Of a stretch of 6,834 bases of DNA, positions 1 through 5,168 are shown in pieces. How positions within the stretch are numbered: position 1 is the stretch's first letter; each line of letters opens with the position of its first letter. The stretch is from Rhodospirillales bacterium Alpha_05 (GTDB lineage Bacteria; Pseudomonadota; Alphaproteobacteria; Rhodospirillales; Rhodospirillaceae). The stretch lies in the NCBI GenBank assembly GCA_001603335.1, contig LUYR01000223.1, positions 1 through 6,834 on the forward strand, written 5' to 3'. The notes beneath the pieces were generated by a model. It made no database searches. It saw only the letters and a program-made list of their open reading frames with translations, and had not been told where the DNA came from. A program made the translations under genes and the position numbers.

Positions 1-279
1 TCGCAGACGTTCGATCTCGGCTACGGCTGGGACGCCGGGTTTGCCTATGCACAGCCGGACGCACTGCGCAGCGTCGCGATGTCCGAGGCGGTTCGGGGCG
101 ACGCAGCGGGCGGGTTCGATCTGCCTACGGCGACGTCTCCCGCCGAACGCGCCGCACCGCGCAGCGGCCTCGCCCGGGCGATGGCGATTCCGGTGCCGGG
201 ATCGCTGGTGCTCTTCGGATCCGGCCTTTTGATGCTGGCCGTGGTCTCGCGCCGCCGTGCGCCGCGCCGCGCCGCCTGA
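1..279 (+). CDS. 3' end of a PEP-CTERM-like anchored surface protein (5' truncated by window)
   Basis: The frame is open from base 1 to a TGA at 277-279 and gives 92 residues; the start codon lies outside the window. The C-terminus has the three parts of an exosortase sorting signal: a proline motif IPVPGS (residues 63-68 of the visible part), a hydrophobic stretch of about 14 residues, and an RRR cluster at 84-86 followed by a further basic tail. Proteins of this kind are exported, cleaved near the proline motif by an exosortase, and placed on the surface or in the extracellular matrix. The motif differs from the TPLPA tail of the two genes downstream, so this is not a close paralogue of them. 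The visible part before the anchor (YGWDAGFAYAQPD and an alanine/arginine-rich linker) matches no domain I recognise. A generic membrane-anchored protein remains possible. Confidence 0.62.
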   Translation, partial: SQTFDLGYGWDAGFAYAQPDALRSVAMSEAVRGDAAGGFDLPTATSPAERAAPRSGLARAMAIPVPGSLVLFGSGLLMLAVVSRRRAPRRAA

Positions 280-973
280 TCTCGCAGGTCGGCCGTTGCA
301 AATCAGTCGCAGTGTCAGCTTTCTTTACGCTTCCAAAATGCGGGTGTTTCGCACCCAGATTCGCTGGTGCGACACCATCGAATTTCGGCACGGGGCACCG
401 TCTCTGAGTCCAGCCCCAAGCGCGGTGTGGGCGGCAATCGCCGCACCGCGCCAGACACCTCCGGAACGGGCAATCCGCATCGCGGCACCCACCGAAACAT
501 AACCCGGTCTGCTCTCCCTGCCGGTCCCGTCCGCCAGCGCCACCATACACTTGTACGCGGACGCACACGGTTCGCCCCGGCGGGTCCGGAATCCGCTCCG
601 GTGCGATAGCCTATGCGGTTGCCGGGAAATGATAAAACCGGAAGCCGACGCCACGTCGACGATACCGCATACCTTGGCATGCGGTGCGACGCGTCTCACC
701 CAATCTCCCGCGATTCCGACACTTCGGCGACCCGGATTTCGGCGTCGATCCGGTCCGACGTCCGCGTCGACGCCGACGCCGCCACATCGATCGTCGCCGA
801 CTTCCGGGCGGTCGCCGCACACCTCCGCCAGGGGTGTTCGCGATGCCGCCATGCCGGTCCCCGTGGCGCGATCCGTGGGCGCTTTCCGTCGCCGTCAGGT
901 CGTGCCGTTACGGGGGTGGCCGCGGCGGTGCCGGTCTCGCGAATCCGGGGGTCGGCGGGGCCGCGAAATTCTA
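280..973. other. Intergenic stretch without a supportable gene
   Basis: The open frames here lie on both strands, overlap each other, lack convincing ribosome binding sites, are rich in Arg/Pro/Ser/His and resemble no family I know. They look like chance frames in GC-rich DNA. What can be seen are small inverted repeats (359-383; 664-670 with 679-685, ACCGCAT/ATGCGGT with an 8-base loop; GGGTG/CACCC at 342-346 and 352-356) and one possible enhancer-like element at 311-330. The stretch could be a long regulatory region, an unrecognised ncRNA, or a heavily decayed gene. Confidence 0.5.
359..383. repeat. Imperfect inverted repeat, possible terminator of the upstream gene
   Basis: The arms ATTCG (359-363) and CGAAT (379-383) enclose TGGTG/CACCA (365-369 with 373-377), a CGA loop, and one mismatched pair (364/378). 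It lies 80 bp after the stop of the partial anchored-protein gene and is followed by TT only, not by a real T tract. A transcription terminator is possible but weakly supported. Confidence 0.35.
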
Positions 974-994
974 CGTGTCACGATTTTTTACACG
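974..994 (+). promoter_or_regulatory. Enhancer-like element A (distal, first VPLPA gene)
   Basis: The element is an interrupted inverted repeat, CGTGT (974-978), 11 bases ending in ATTTTTT, and ACACG (990-994). It recurs with the same spacing at 1105-1125 and in weaker form at 1961-1981 and 2064-2084, always upstream of a sigma-54 promoter. Its centre is about 218 bp before the inferred transcription start near 1202, inside the usual range for sites of sigma-54 activators. The binding protein is inferred, not seen. Confidence 0.6.
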
Positions 995-1068
995 CAATTC
1001 CGGAGTCGCGTGGAGGGTTTTATCCTGTGTTTTCACCGACTTGCGGCACCCTTAAAAAAACCGCTTAA

Positions 1069-1081
1069 AATCAACGAGTTG
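1069..1081 (+). promoter_or_regulatory. Candidate IHF binding site (first VPLPA gene)
   Basis: AATCAACGAGTTG matches the IHF consensus WATCAANNNNTTR at every specified base. It is preceded by an A/T-rich stretch with two CTTAAAA copies (from 1051 and from 1064), as is common at IHF sites. It lies between enhancer elements A and B, so a bend here would bring the distal element A towards the -24/-12 promoter. IHF bending is a known aid to sigma-54 promoters; its use here is inferred. Confidence 0.5.
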
Positions 1082-1104
1082 GTACGGGGGTGTGACTCTC
1101 CCGT

Positions 1105-1125
1105 CGTGTCTGGATTTTTTACACG
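1105..1125 (+). promoter_or_regulatory. Enhancer-like element B (proximal, first VPLPA gene)
   Basis: CGTGT (1105-1109), 11 bases ending in GGATTTTTT, then ACACG (1121-1125). It shares both arms, the spacing and the T6 run with element A. Its centre is 62 bp upstream of the -24 GG at 1177-1178, and the proximal element of the second gene sits at almost the same distance (63 bp). The repetition at fixed position is the main argument that it is functional. Confidence 0.65.
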
Positions 1126-1175
1126 GGCTCTCGGACGGCCGGGAAATTGCCTTTTGCGACAATGGATTACGGGAA

Positions 1176-1191
1176 TGGCACGGGGGTTGCT
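1176..1191 (+). promoter_or_regulatory. Sigma-54 (-24/-12) promoter of the first VPLPA gene
   Basis: TGGCAC (1176-1181), five G residues, then TTGCT (1187-1191). This is a full match to the sigma-54 consensus TGGCAC-N5-TTGCW, with the invariant GG and GC ten bases apart. Transcription would start near 1202, giving a leader of about 39 nt before the ATG at 1241. Such promoters need an ATP-hydrolysing activator bound upstream, which fits elements A and B. Confidence 0.85.
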
Positions 1192-1240
1192 AGTGATGGG
1201 CCAGAGGGTTCTAGTCGGGAATTAACCAAGGAGAAACGTG

Positions 1241-1852
1241 ATGAACAAATTTACCGCGGGGTTGTTCGCTCTTCCCATGCTCGCGATCGCGAGTGCCGCG
1301 AACGCAACGACCGTTGGCGTGACCACGGGTGAGTCCTTCATCCCCGCAGGCGCCGTCCTTGAAGATTTCACCAGCTATACCGCAGTGACCACGCCGATCG
1401 GCGGGTTCACCCCGGGCATCGGTATCGCCACCACCGATCTCGCCGGGCAGCACGTGATGCCGTTCTCCGTCGACACCGGCACCTACGCCTTCGTGTCGAA
1501 GGGCGAGAGCCCGGTCACCCTGCACCTCACCGGCGACATGACCTACTTCGGTCTGCTGTGGGGCACGGTCGATAGCTACAACACCATCGCGTTCTACGAC
1601 GGCGCCACGCTCGTCGGCTCGTTCACCGGCTCCGACGTGCTGCCGGGTGCGGACGGCAGCAGCGTCGTCTACGCCAACTTCTGGGCGCATGGTGGGACGT
1701 TCGATACGGTCGTCTTCACGACCACCCAGGAAGCCTTTGAATTCGATAACGTCCGTGTCGCCGCCACGCCGCTTCCGGCCGCTTTGGGCCTGTTCGGTTC
1801 CGCGATCGTCGGCATGGGCGCGCTCGGTCTTCGTCGCCGCCGTCAGGCGTGA
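1241..1852 (+). CDS. VPLPA-CTERM (PEP-CTERM family) secreted surface protein, copy 1
   Basis: A 203-residue protein predicted to be exported and processed by an exosortase. Residues 1-22 form a Sec signal peptide (MNK, hydrophobic core, cleavage after ANA). A beta-rich body of about 150 residues follows, with the conserved block YFGLLWGTVDSYNT at 102-115 and FYDG at 118-121, and then FEFDNVRV (166-173). The tail is TPLPA (176-180), a helix at about 181-197 and RRRR (198-201), the alphaproteobacterial VPLPA form of the sorting signal. AGGAG at 1229-1233 lies 7 bases before ATG 1241 and only 4 before an in-frame GTG at 1238, so ATG is preferred. The gene is monocistronic, between its own sigma-54 promoter and its own terminator. 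The body resembles exosortase-dependent proteins annotated as the Npun_F0296 family, a comparison made from memory. A role in matrix, floc or envelope is inferred; no enzymatic motif is seen. Confidence 0.88.
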   Translation: MNKFTAGLFALPMLAIASAANATTVGVTTGESFIPAGAVLEDFTSYTAVTTPIGGFTPGIGIATTDLAGQHVMPFSVDTGTYAFVSKGESPVTLHLTGDMTYFGLLWGTVDSYNTIAFYDGATLVGSFTGSDVLPGADGSSVVYANFWAHGGTFDTVVFTTTQEAFEFDNVRVAATPLPAALGLFGSAIVGMGALGLRRRRQA

Positions 1853-1904
1853 TTTTCGAACCCAGGGCCCGTGTCCTGTAGGGGAGCACGGACCTCTACT
1901 TGAA

Positions 1905-1932
1905 GGGGCGGAGCAATCCGCCCCCTTTTTTT
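1905..1932 (+). terminator. Rho-independent terminator of VPLPA copy 1
   Basis: A perfect 8-bp stem GGGGCGGA/TCCGCCCC (1905-1912 with 1917-1924) closes a GCAA (GNRA) tetraloop, followed by one C and seven T (1926-1932). The same hairpin follows the second copy. Confidence 0.93.
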
Positions 1933-1960
1933 GTCTCCATCGCCAGCCGCGGCGCCCTGC

Positions 1961-1981
1961 CGTGTCGAAATTCCTTACAGC
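1961..1981 (+). promoter_or_regulatory. Enhancer-like element D (distal, second VPLPA gene)
   Basis: CGTGT (1961-1965), 11 bases beginning with C and ending in TT, then ACAGC (1977-1981). The left arm matches elements A and B completely. The right arm keeps ACA and loses the final CG. The centre is about 191 bp before the inferred start near 2162, parallel to element A of the first gene. It begins 29 bp after the terminator of copy 1. Confidence 0.42.
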
Positions 1982-2063
1982 GGGTTTTCGGCCCGCCCCT
2001 CGCCCTAGTCCCCTGGGTTAAAGGCGTTTCTGGCGAAATGACGGAATACCCGTCCCGCGAGCA

Positions 2064-2084
2064 GGCGTCTTGTAAATTTACACA
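2064..2084 (+). promoter_or_regulatory. Enhancer-like element C (proximal, second VPLPA gene)
   Basis: GGCGT (2064-2068), 11 bases ending in AAATTT, then ACACA (2080-2084). It also contains a perfect palindrome TGTAAATTTACA (2071-2082). Its centre at 2074 is 63 bp from the -24 GG at 2137-2138, almost the same distance as element B in the first gene. The left half-site departs from CGTGT at two positions. Confidence 0.5.
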
Positions 2085-2115
2085 AAATGCGTGCAAGTAT
2101 GTCGGAAGCGTGGCG

Positions 2116-2128
2116 AATCAATGGCTTT
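2116..2128 (+). promoter_or_regulatory. Candidate IHF binding site (second VPLPA gene)
   Basis: AATCAATGGCTTT matches WATCAANNNNTTR except for the last base (T instead of A/G). It lies between enhancer element C and the -24 box, the usual place for an IHF bend, but it starts close to the area covered by sigma-54 polymerase. Its position differs from that of the IHF candidate in the first gene. Confidence 0.35.
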
Positions 2129-2135
2129 TGCAAGT

Positions 2136-2151
2136 TGGCACAACCCTTGCG
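2136..2151 (+). promoter_or_regulatory. Sigma-54 (-24/-12) promoter of the second VPLPA gene
   Basis: TGGCAC (2136-2141), AACCC, TTGCG (2147-2151). All positions match TGGCAC-N5-TTGCW except the last. The GG and GC are ten bases apart. The inferred start near 2162 leaves a leader of about 53 nt to the ATG at 2215. Confidence 0.83.
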
Positions 2152-2214
2152 GACGTGGGGCGGTGGCGCGCCGGCCTCCGGTGCGTAGTGGTTTCGACAA
2201 CAGGAGTTCCAACG

Positions 2215-2838
2215 ATGCGTATGCCTGCACTTGCCTTGATGGCTCTTCCCTTTGCCGCCCTCACGGTTACGCCTGCCGAGGCAACCACGGTGTCGCTGGT
2301 CACCGGTGTGTTGAACGCACCGAGCGATGCACTCTACCAAGATTTCGACTCCTTTGCTCCGGGCACTTACTCCTCCCTCAGCTGGGGTTCGGTCACGCTT
2401 GCGGCGGACCCGTTCGTCTCCAACGATCCCGATCCGAACTTCGTTCTCGGGACCGGCGAGGTCGGCAACCATTTCGTCGGCATCCCGGGCGGCAGCGCCC
2501 TCACTTTCACCTTTGCCGCTCCCGCCAACTACTTCGGTCTGTTGTGGGGCACGGTCGACAGCTTCAACACCATGACCTTCTATGATGGCGACACCGCGAT
2601 CGCGAGCTTCACCGGCACCGATCTCCTCGATCCGCCGGACTCCACCTCCGCGATTTATGCCAACTTCTTCGCCGATGGCGGCACCTTCACCTCGGTCACC
2701 CTGACGTCGTCCGCGGACTCCTTCGAGTTCGACAACGTCCGCGTCGCCGCGACGCCGCTCCCGGCTGCCCTGGGCCTGTTCGGCTCGGCGATCGTCGGCA
2801 TGGGCGCGCTCGGTCTTCGCCGCCGCCGTCAGGCTTAG
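2215..2838 (+). CDS. VPLPA-CTERM (PEP-CTERM family) secreted surface protein, copy 2
   Basis: A 207-residue tandem paralogue of the preceding gene. The signal peptide is residues 1-23 (cleavage after AEA), the mature start is TTV as in copy 1, the core block YFGLLWGTVDSFNT is at 106-119, FYDG at 122-125, and FEFDNVRV at 170-177. The anchor is TPLPA (180-184), a hydrophobic helix and RRRR (202-205). Residues 170-207 are identical to copy 1 (38 of 38), while the body has diverged more: signal peptides and residues around 45-100 differ strongly. The frame stays open far upstream to about 1900, but AGGAG at 2202-2206 lies 8 bases before ATG 2215, a signal peptide begins there, and the longer version would cover the promoter, so ATG 2215 is chosen. 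The predicted route is Sec export, exosortase cleavage at the PLPA motif and surface release. The exact function is unknown. Confidence 0.88.
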   Translation: MRMPALALMALPFAALTVTPAEATTVSLVTGVLNAPSDALYQDFDSFAPGTYSSLSWGSVTLAADPFVSNDPDPNFVLGTGEVGNHFVGIPGGSALTFTFAAPANYFGLLWGTVDSFNTMTFYDGDTAIASFTGTDLLDPPDSTSAIYANFFADGGTFTSVTLTSSADSFEFDNVRVAATPLPAALGLFGSAIVGMGALGLRRRRQA

Positions 2839-2891
2839 TCGGCATATCCAGGGTCCGTGTCCGCGATTGCGGCATCGGGGCTCGACTCGAA

Positions 2892-2917
2892 GGGGCGGAG
2901 CAATCCGCCCCTTTTTT
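2892..2917 (+). terminator. Rho-independent terminator of VPLPA copy 2
   Basis: The 8-bp stem GGGGCGGA/TCCGCCCC (2892-2899 with 2904-2911) with a GCAA loop is identical to the copy 1 terminator and runs directly into six T (2912-2917). The preceding 3' leader also resembles copy 1 (CCAGGG-CCGTGTCC), so the duplicated unit reached past the stop codon. Confidence 0.93.
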
Positions 2918-2944
2918 CATGGGCGGTCCTGCGCCGGGGCCGCC

Positions 2945-3031
2945 GGCGGCAGGTTCACCTCGGCGGTGCCGAGCGCCACGGATGGGCCGTTCGAGTTCGA
3001 CAATCTGCGCGTCGCCCCCACGCCAGACGCG
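2945..3031 (+). pseudogene. Fragment of a third VPLPA-CTERM paralogue
   Basis: In one frame (codons starting at 2945, 2948 and so on) this short stretch reads GGRFTS followed by about ten diverged residues and then FEFDNLRVAPTP. Copy 2 has GGTFTS, ten residues, then FEFDNVRVAATP at the same spacing. DNA identity is also clear at TTCGAGTTCGACAA (2990-3003). The reading frame has no signal peptide, no core block and no hydrophobic anchor: after TP the sequence goes into a hairpin and then pckG. It is best read as a decayed third copy whose 5' part and membrane anchor were lost. No promoter or ribosome binding site is visible. Confidence 0.72.
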
Positions 3032-3037
3032 GACGTA

Positions 3038-3067
3038 CGAAGGGCGGGGATCGCTCCCCGCCCTTCG
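3038..3067 (-). terminator. Strong hairpin between the paralogue fragment and pckG, probable pckG terminator
   Basis: A perfect 13-bp inverted repeat, arms 3038-3050 and 3055-3067, with a 4-base loop that reads GCGA (GNRA) on the - strand. It begins 22 bp after the pckG stop. Neither strand has a T tract after the stem, so it is not a classical intrinsic terminator; it may terminate weakly or protect the 3' end of the pckG mRNA. Its shape (AAGGGCGGGGA stem) recalls the terminators of copies 1 and 2, so it may derive from the terminator of the decayed third copy. Confidence 0.6.
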
Positions 3068-3089
3068 CAAAACGTCGCTGGTTTCGGGC

Positions 3090-4922
3090 TTACTTGCCCG
3101 AGCGCCAGAGTCGTGCCTTGAGGAGTTCCCGCTCGTTGACGAACTCCTTCGGCAGACGGTCGTAGAACTTGTCGAAGTGGACCTCGTGGTCGTGCGCTTC
3201 GGCGAGGCCGGAGGTGCGGTCGACCGCCATCAGCGCGTCGAACTTGGCTTCCGGGAAGTCGAGGCCCGACCACTCCAGGTCTTCGTAGCGCGGCGTCAGG
3301 CCGAGCGGGCTTTCTTCCGCGAAGCCCCGGCCGTGGACGCGGTCGACGATCCACTTCAGCACGCGCATGTTGTCGCCGAAGCCCGGCCACATGAACTTGC
3401 CGTTCTCATCCTTGCGGAACCAGTTGACGCGGAAGATCGGCGGCGGGTTCTTGAGCTTGGCGCCGACGTTGAGCCAGTGGCCCCAGTAGTCCGCCATGTG
3501 GTAGCCGCAGAACGGCAGCATCGCCATCGGGTCGCGACGGATCGCGGCCTGGCCGACCGCGGCGGCGGTGGCTTCCGAGCCCATCGTCGCGCCGAGGTAG
3601 ACGCCGTGCGCCCAGTTGTGGGCCTGGAACACCAGCGGCATGTTCTTCGACAGACGGCCGCCGAACAGGAACGCCGCGATCGGCACGCCCGCCGGGTTTT
3701 CCCAGTCCGGGTCGATCGACGGGCACTGGTCCGCCGGAGCGGTGAAGCGGCTGTTGGGGTGGGCGGCGGGTTCCGGGCTTTCCGGGGTCCAGTCGCGGCC
3801 CTTCCAGTCGATCAGGTGGGCGGGCTTCTCGTCGGTCAGGCCTTCCCACCAGATGTCGCCGTCGTCGGTGAGGCCGACGTTGGTGAAGATCGAGTTGGCG
3901 CGGCACGACGCGATGGCGTTGAAGTTGGTCTTCTCGCCGGTGCCGGGCGCGACGCCGAAGAAGCCGGCTTCCGGGTTGATCGCGTAGAGGCGGCCATCGG
4001 CACCGGGTTTGATCCAGGCGATGTCGTCGCCGACGGTCCAGATCTTCCAGCCTTCGAAGCCCTTCGGCGGCACCAGCATGGCGAAGTTGGTCTTGCCGCA
4101 GGCCGACGGGAACGCGGCGGCCACGTAGGTCTTCTCGCCCTGCGGGTTCTCGACGCCGACGATCAGCATGTGCTCGGCGAGCCAGCCTTCGTCACGCGCC
4201 ATCGCCGAGGCGATGCGCAGCGCGAAGCACTTCTTGCCGAGGAGCGCGTTGCCGCCGTAGCCCGAGCCGAACGACCAGATCTCGCGGGTTTCGGGGAAGT
4301 GGGTGATGTAGATGTTCTTCGGGTTGCAGGGCCACGCGACGTCTTTCTCGCCCTTTTCGAGCGGCTTGCCGACCGAGTGGACGCACGGCACGAACTCGCC
4401 GTCCTTGCCCAGCACGTCGAGCACCTTCTGGCCCATGCGGGTCATGATCCGCATGTTGACGACGACGTACGGGCTGTCGGTGAGCTCGACGCCGATGTGG
4501 GCGATCGGGCTGCCGAGCGGACCCATCGAGAACGGCACGACGTAGAGGGTGCGGCCCTTCATGCAGCCGTCGTAGAGGCTGTGCAGGGTCTTCTTCATCT
4601 CCGCGGGATCGACCCAGTTGTTGGTCGGGCCGGCGTCCGCCTTGTTCTGCGAGCAGATGAAGGTGCGGTCTTCGACGCGCGCGACGTCCTGGGGATCGGA
4701 GCGGCAGAGGTAGCTGTTGGGACGCTTCGCGGGGTTCAAGCGCGTGAACGCCCCGGCATCGACCAGCTTCTGGCACAAACGATCGTATTCTTCCTGAGAC
4801 CCATCACACCAATAAATGCTGTCGGGCTTGGTCAAGCGGGCGATCTCATCCACCCATGCCAGCAACTTCGGATTGGTCGTTGTGGCTTCGTGTCGAGTGA
4901 TCACCGAACCCAGATTTTCCAC
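3090..4922 (-). CDS. pckG: Phosphoenolpyruvate carboxykinase, GTP-dependent
   Basis: A complete 610-residue cytosolic enzyme (oxaloacetate + GTP to PEP + GDP + CO2), the entry step of gluconeogenesis from C4 acids and usually Mn2+-dependent. The length is normal for the GTP family. Visible hallmarks are R82 in RVED (substrate arginine), YGGN (222-225), GKKC (229-232, metal-binding lysine), H251 in AEHML (metal ligand), the P-loop FPSACGKTN (271-279) with the reactive cysteine C275 typical of the GTP type, VGDDIAW (297-303, metal aspartates) and R392 in NSRFT. The ATP-type enzyme has a different P-loop without this cysteine and is about 530-540 aa. The start is GTG at 4922; GGGGAG (4932-4937 on the - strand) lies 9 bases upstream, and the N-terminus (NPKLLAWVDE, LTKPDSIYWCDGS) aligns with known family starts. 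It is transcribed towards the surface-protein cluster and divergently from the copper chaperone and chvI. Confidence 0.97.
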   Translation of the reverse strand: MENLGSVITRHEATTTNPKLLAWVDEIARLTKPDSIYWCDGSQEEYDRLCQKLVDAGAFTRLNPAKRPNSYLCRSDPQDVARVEDRTFICSQNKADAGPTNNWVDPAEMKKTLHSLYDGCMKGRTLYVVPFSMGPLGSPIAHIGVELTDSPYVVVNMRIMTRMGQKVLDVLGKDGEFVPCVHSVGKPLEKGEKDVAWPCNPKNIYITHFPETREIWSFGSGYGGNALLGKKCFALRIASAMARDEGWLAEHMLIVGVENPQGEKTYVAAAFPSACGKTNFAMLVPPKGFEGWKIWTVGDDIAWIKPGADGRLYAINPEAGFFGVAPGTGEKTNFNAIASCRANSIFTNVGLTDDGDIWWEGLTDEKPAHLIDWKGRDWTPESPEPAAHPNSRFTAPADQCPSIDPDWENPAGVPIAAFLFGGRLSKNMPLVFQAHNWAHGVYLGATMGSEATAAAVGQAAIRRDPMAMLPFCGYHMADYWGHWLNVGAKLKNPPPIFRVNWFRKDENGKFMWPGFGDNMRVLKWIVDRVHGRGFAEESPLGLTPRYEDLEWSGLDFPEAKFDALMAVDRTSGLAEAHDHEVHFDKFYDRLPKEFVNERELLKARLWRSGK

Positions 4923-4976
4923 GGTTACGTTCTCCCCGTATTGATTATGAGGCGCCGGACAAAAGCGCCAGATTGA

Positions 4977-5015
4977 CCGCCGGGATGTCGCGAATCTGCG
5001 GCGCTGTCCCGGCGG
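4977..5015. repeat. Perfect 9-bp inverted repeat upstream of pckG
   Basis: CCGCCGGGA (4977-4985) and TCCCGGCGG (5007-5015) are separated by 21 bases and lie 55 to 93 bp upstream of the pckG start. They could form an operator for a dimeric regulator or a hairpin in a long pckG leader. There is no T tract, so a terminator is unlikely. Confidence 0.5.
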
Positions 5016-5105
5016 AAGCCTAACCCCTGACTTTTACGTGGCGATAGAATAGCGCGTCATCGCGAAGATCGAAACACCACCCTTTCGTTCTGTTGCGATT
5101 ACCTG

Positions 5106-5133
5106 TGGACGATTCCAAGCCTCATCGTAAGAT
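5106..5133 (+). promoter_or_regulatory. Possible housekeeping promoter of the PCu(A)C gene
   Basis: TGGACG (5106-5111) and TAAGAT (5128-5133) are 16 bp apart, each matching 4 of 6 consensus bases of the main sigma factor. Transcription would start near 5140, about 29 nt before the ATG. A 6-bp hairpin overlaps the -10 element. The match is weak. Confidence 0.28.
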
Positions 5134-5168
5134 GAGCGCCACCGCCAATCTGGCTCTAGGAGACGACG

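Larger units (their letters stand above)
4923..5168. promoter_or_regulatory. Divergent intergenic region between pckG and the PCu(A)C gene
   Basis: 246 bp that must hold the pckG promoter and probably that of the copper chaperone. No strong consensus promoter is seen for pckG. Visible elements are a 9-bp inverted repeat at 4977-4985/5007-5015, an imperfect inverted repeat ATCGAAACA/TGTTGCGAT (5068-5076 with 5091-5099, 8 of 9 pairs), a short hairpin CTCATC/GATGAG (5121-5126 with 5131-5136, loop GTAA), and a related motif TCATCG..AAGAT at 5057-5069 and 5122-5133. These could be binding sites for ChvI or other regulators; that is inference. Confidence 0.55.

Noticed and set aside
325..852. A 175-codon - strand frame in the gene-free stretch
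   Set aside because: It overlaps other equally long frames on both strands and has a low-complexity Arg/Gly/Ala-rich product without domain or signal peptide, so chance is the simpler reading.
917..932. GG-N10-GC spacing (TGGCCGCGGCGGTGCC) resembling a sigma-54 promoter
   Set aside because: Only the GG/GC spacing fits. The -24 box lacks the AC, the -12 box reads GTGC, and such spacing is frequent by chance in GC-rich DNA; no gene follows directly.
974..1125. The two identical-spacing repeats as the start of a CRISPR array
   Set aside because: There are only two close copies 131 bp apart, the same element recurs singly elsewhere, and both lie at regulatory distances from a promoter.
551..1225. 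A 224-codon + strand frame in the gene-free stretch
   Set aside because: It runs through the enhancer elements, the IHF site and the sigma-54 promoter, has no ribosome binding site and no recognisable protein features.
1900..2214. The 105-codon upstream extension of VPLPA copy 2
   Set aside because: It would place the copy 1 terminator and the sigma-54 promoter inside the coding region and bury the signal peptide; ATG 2215 has a good ribosome binding site.
2919..4976. A 685-codon open frame on the + strand, opposite pckG
   Set aside because: It is the antisense shadow of a complete, motif-perfect PEPCK gene in GC-rich DNA. It has no ribosome binding site, no recognisable domain, and starts inside the terminator/relic region.
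5022..5050. TAGAAT at 5045-5050 as a -10 box for the copper gene
   Set aside because: No -35-like sequence lies at 16-18 bp; the nearest (CTGACT, 5027-5032) is only 12 bp away.
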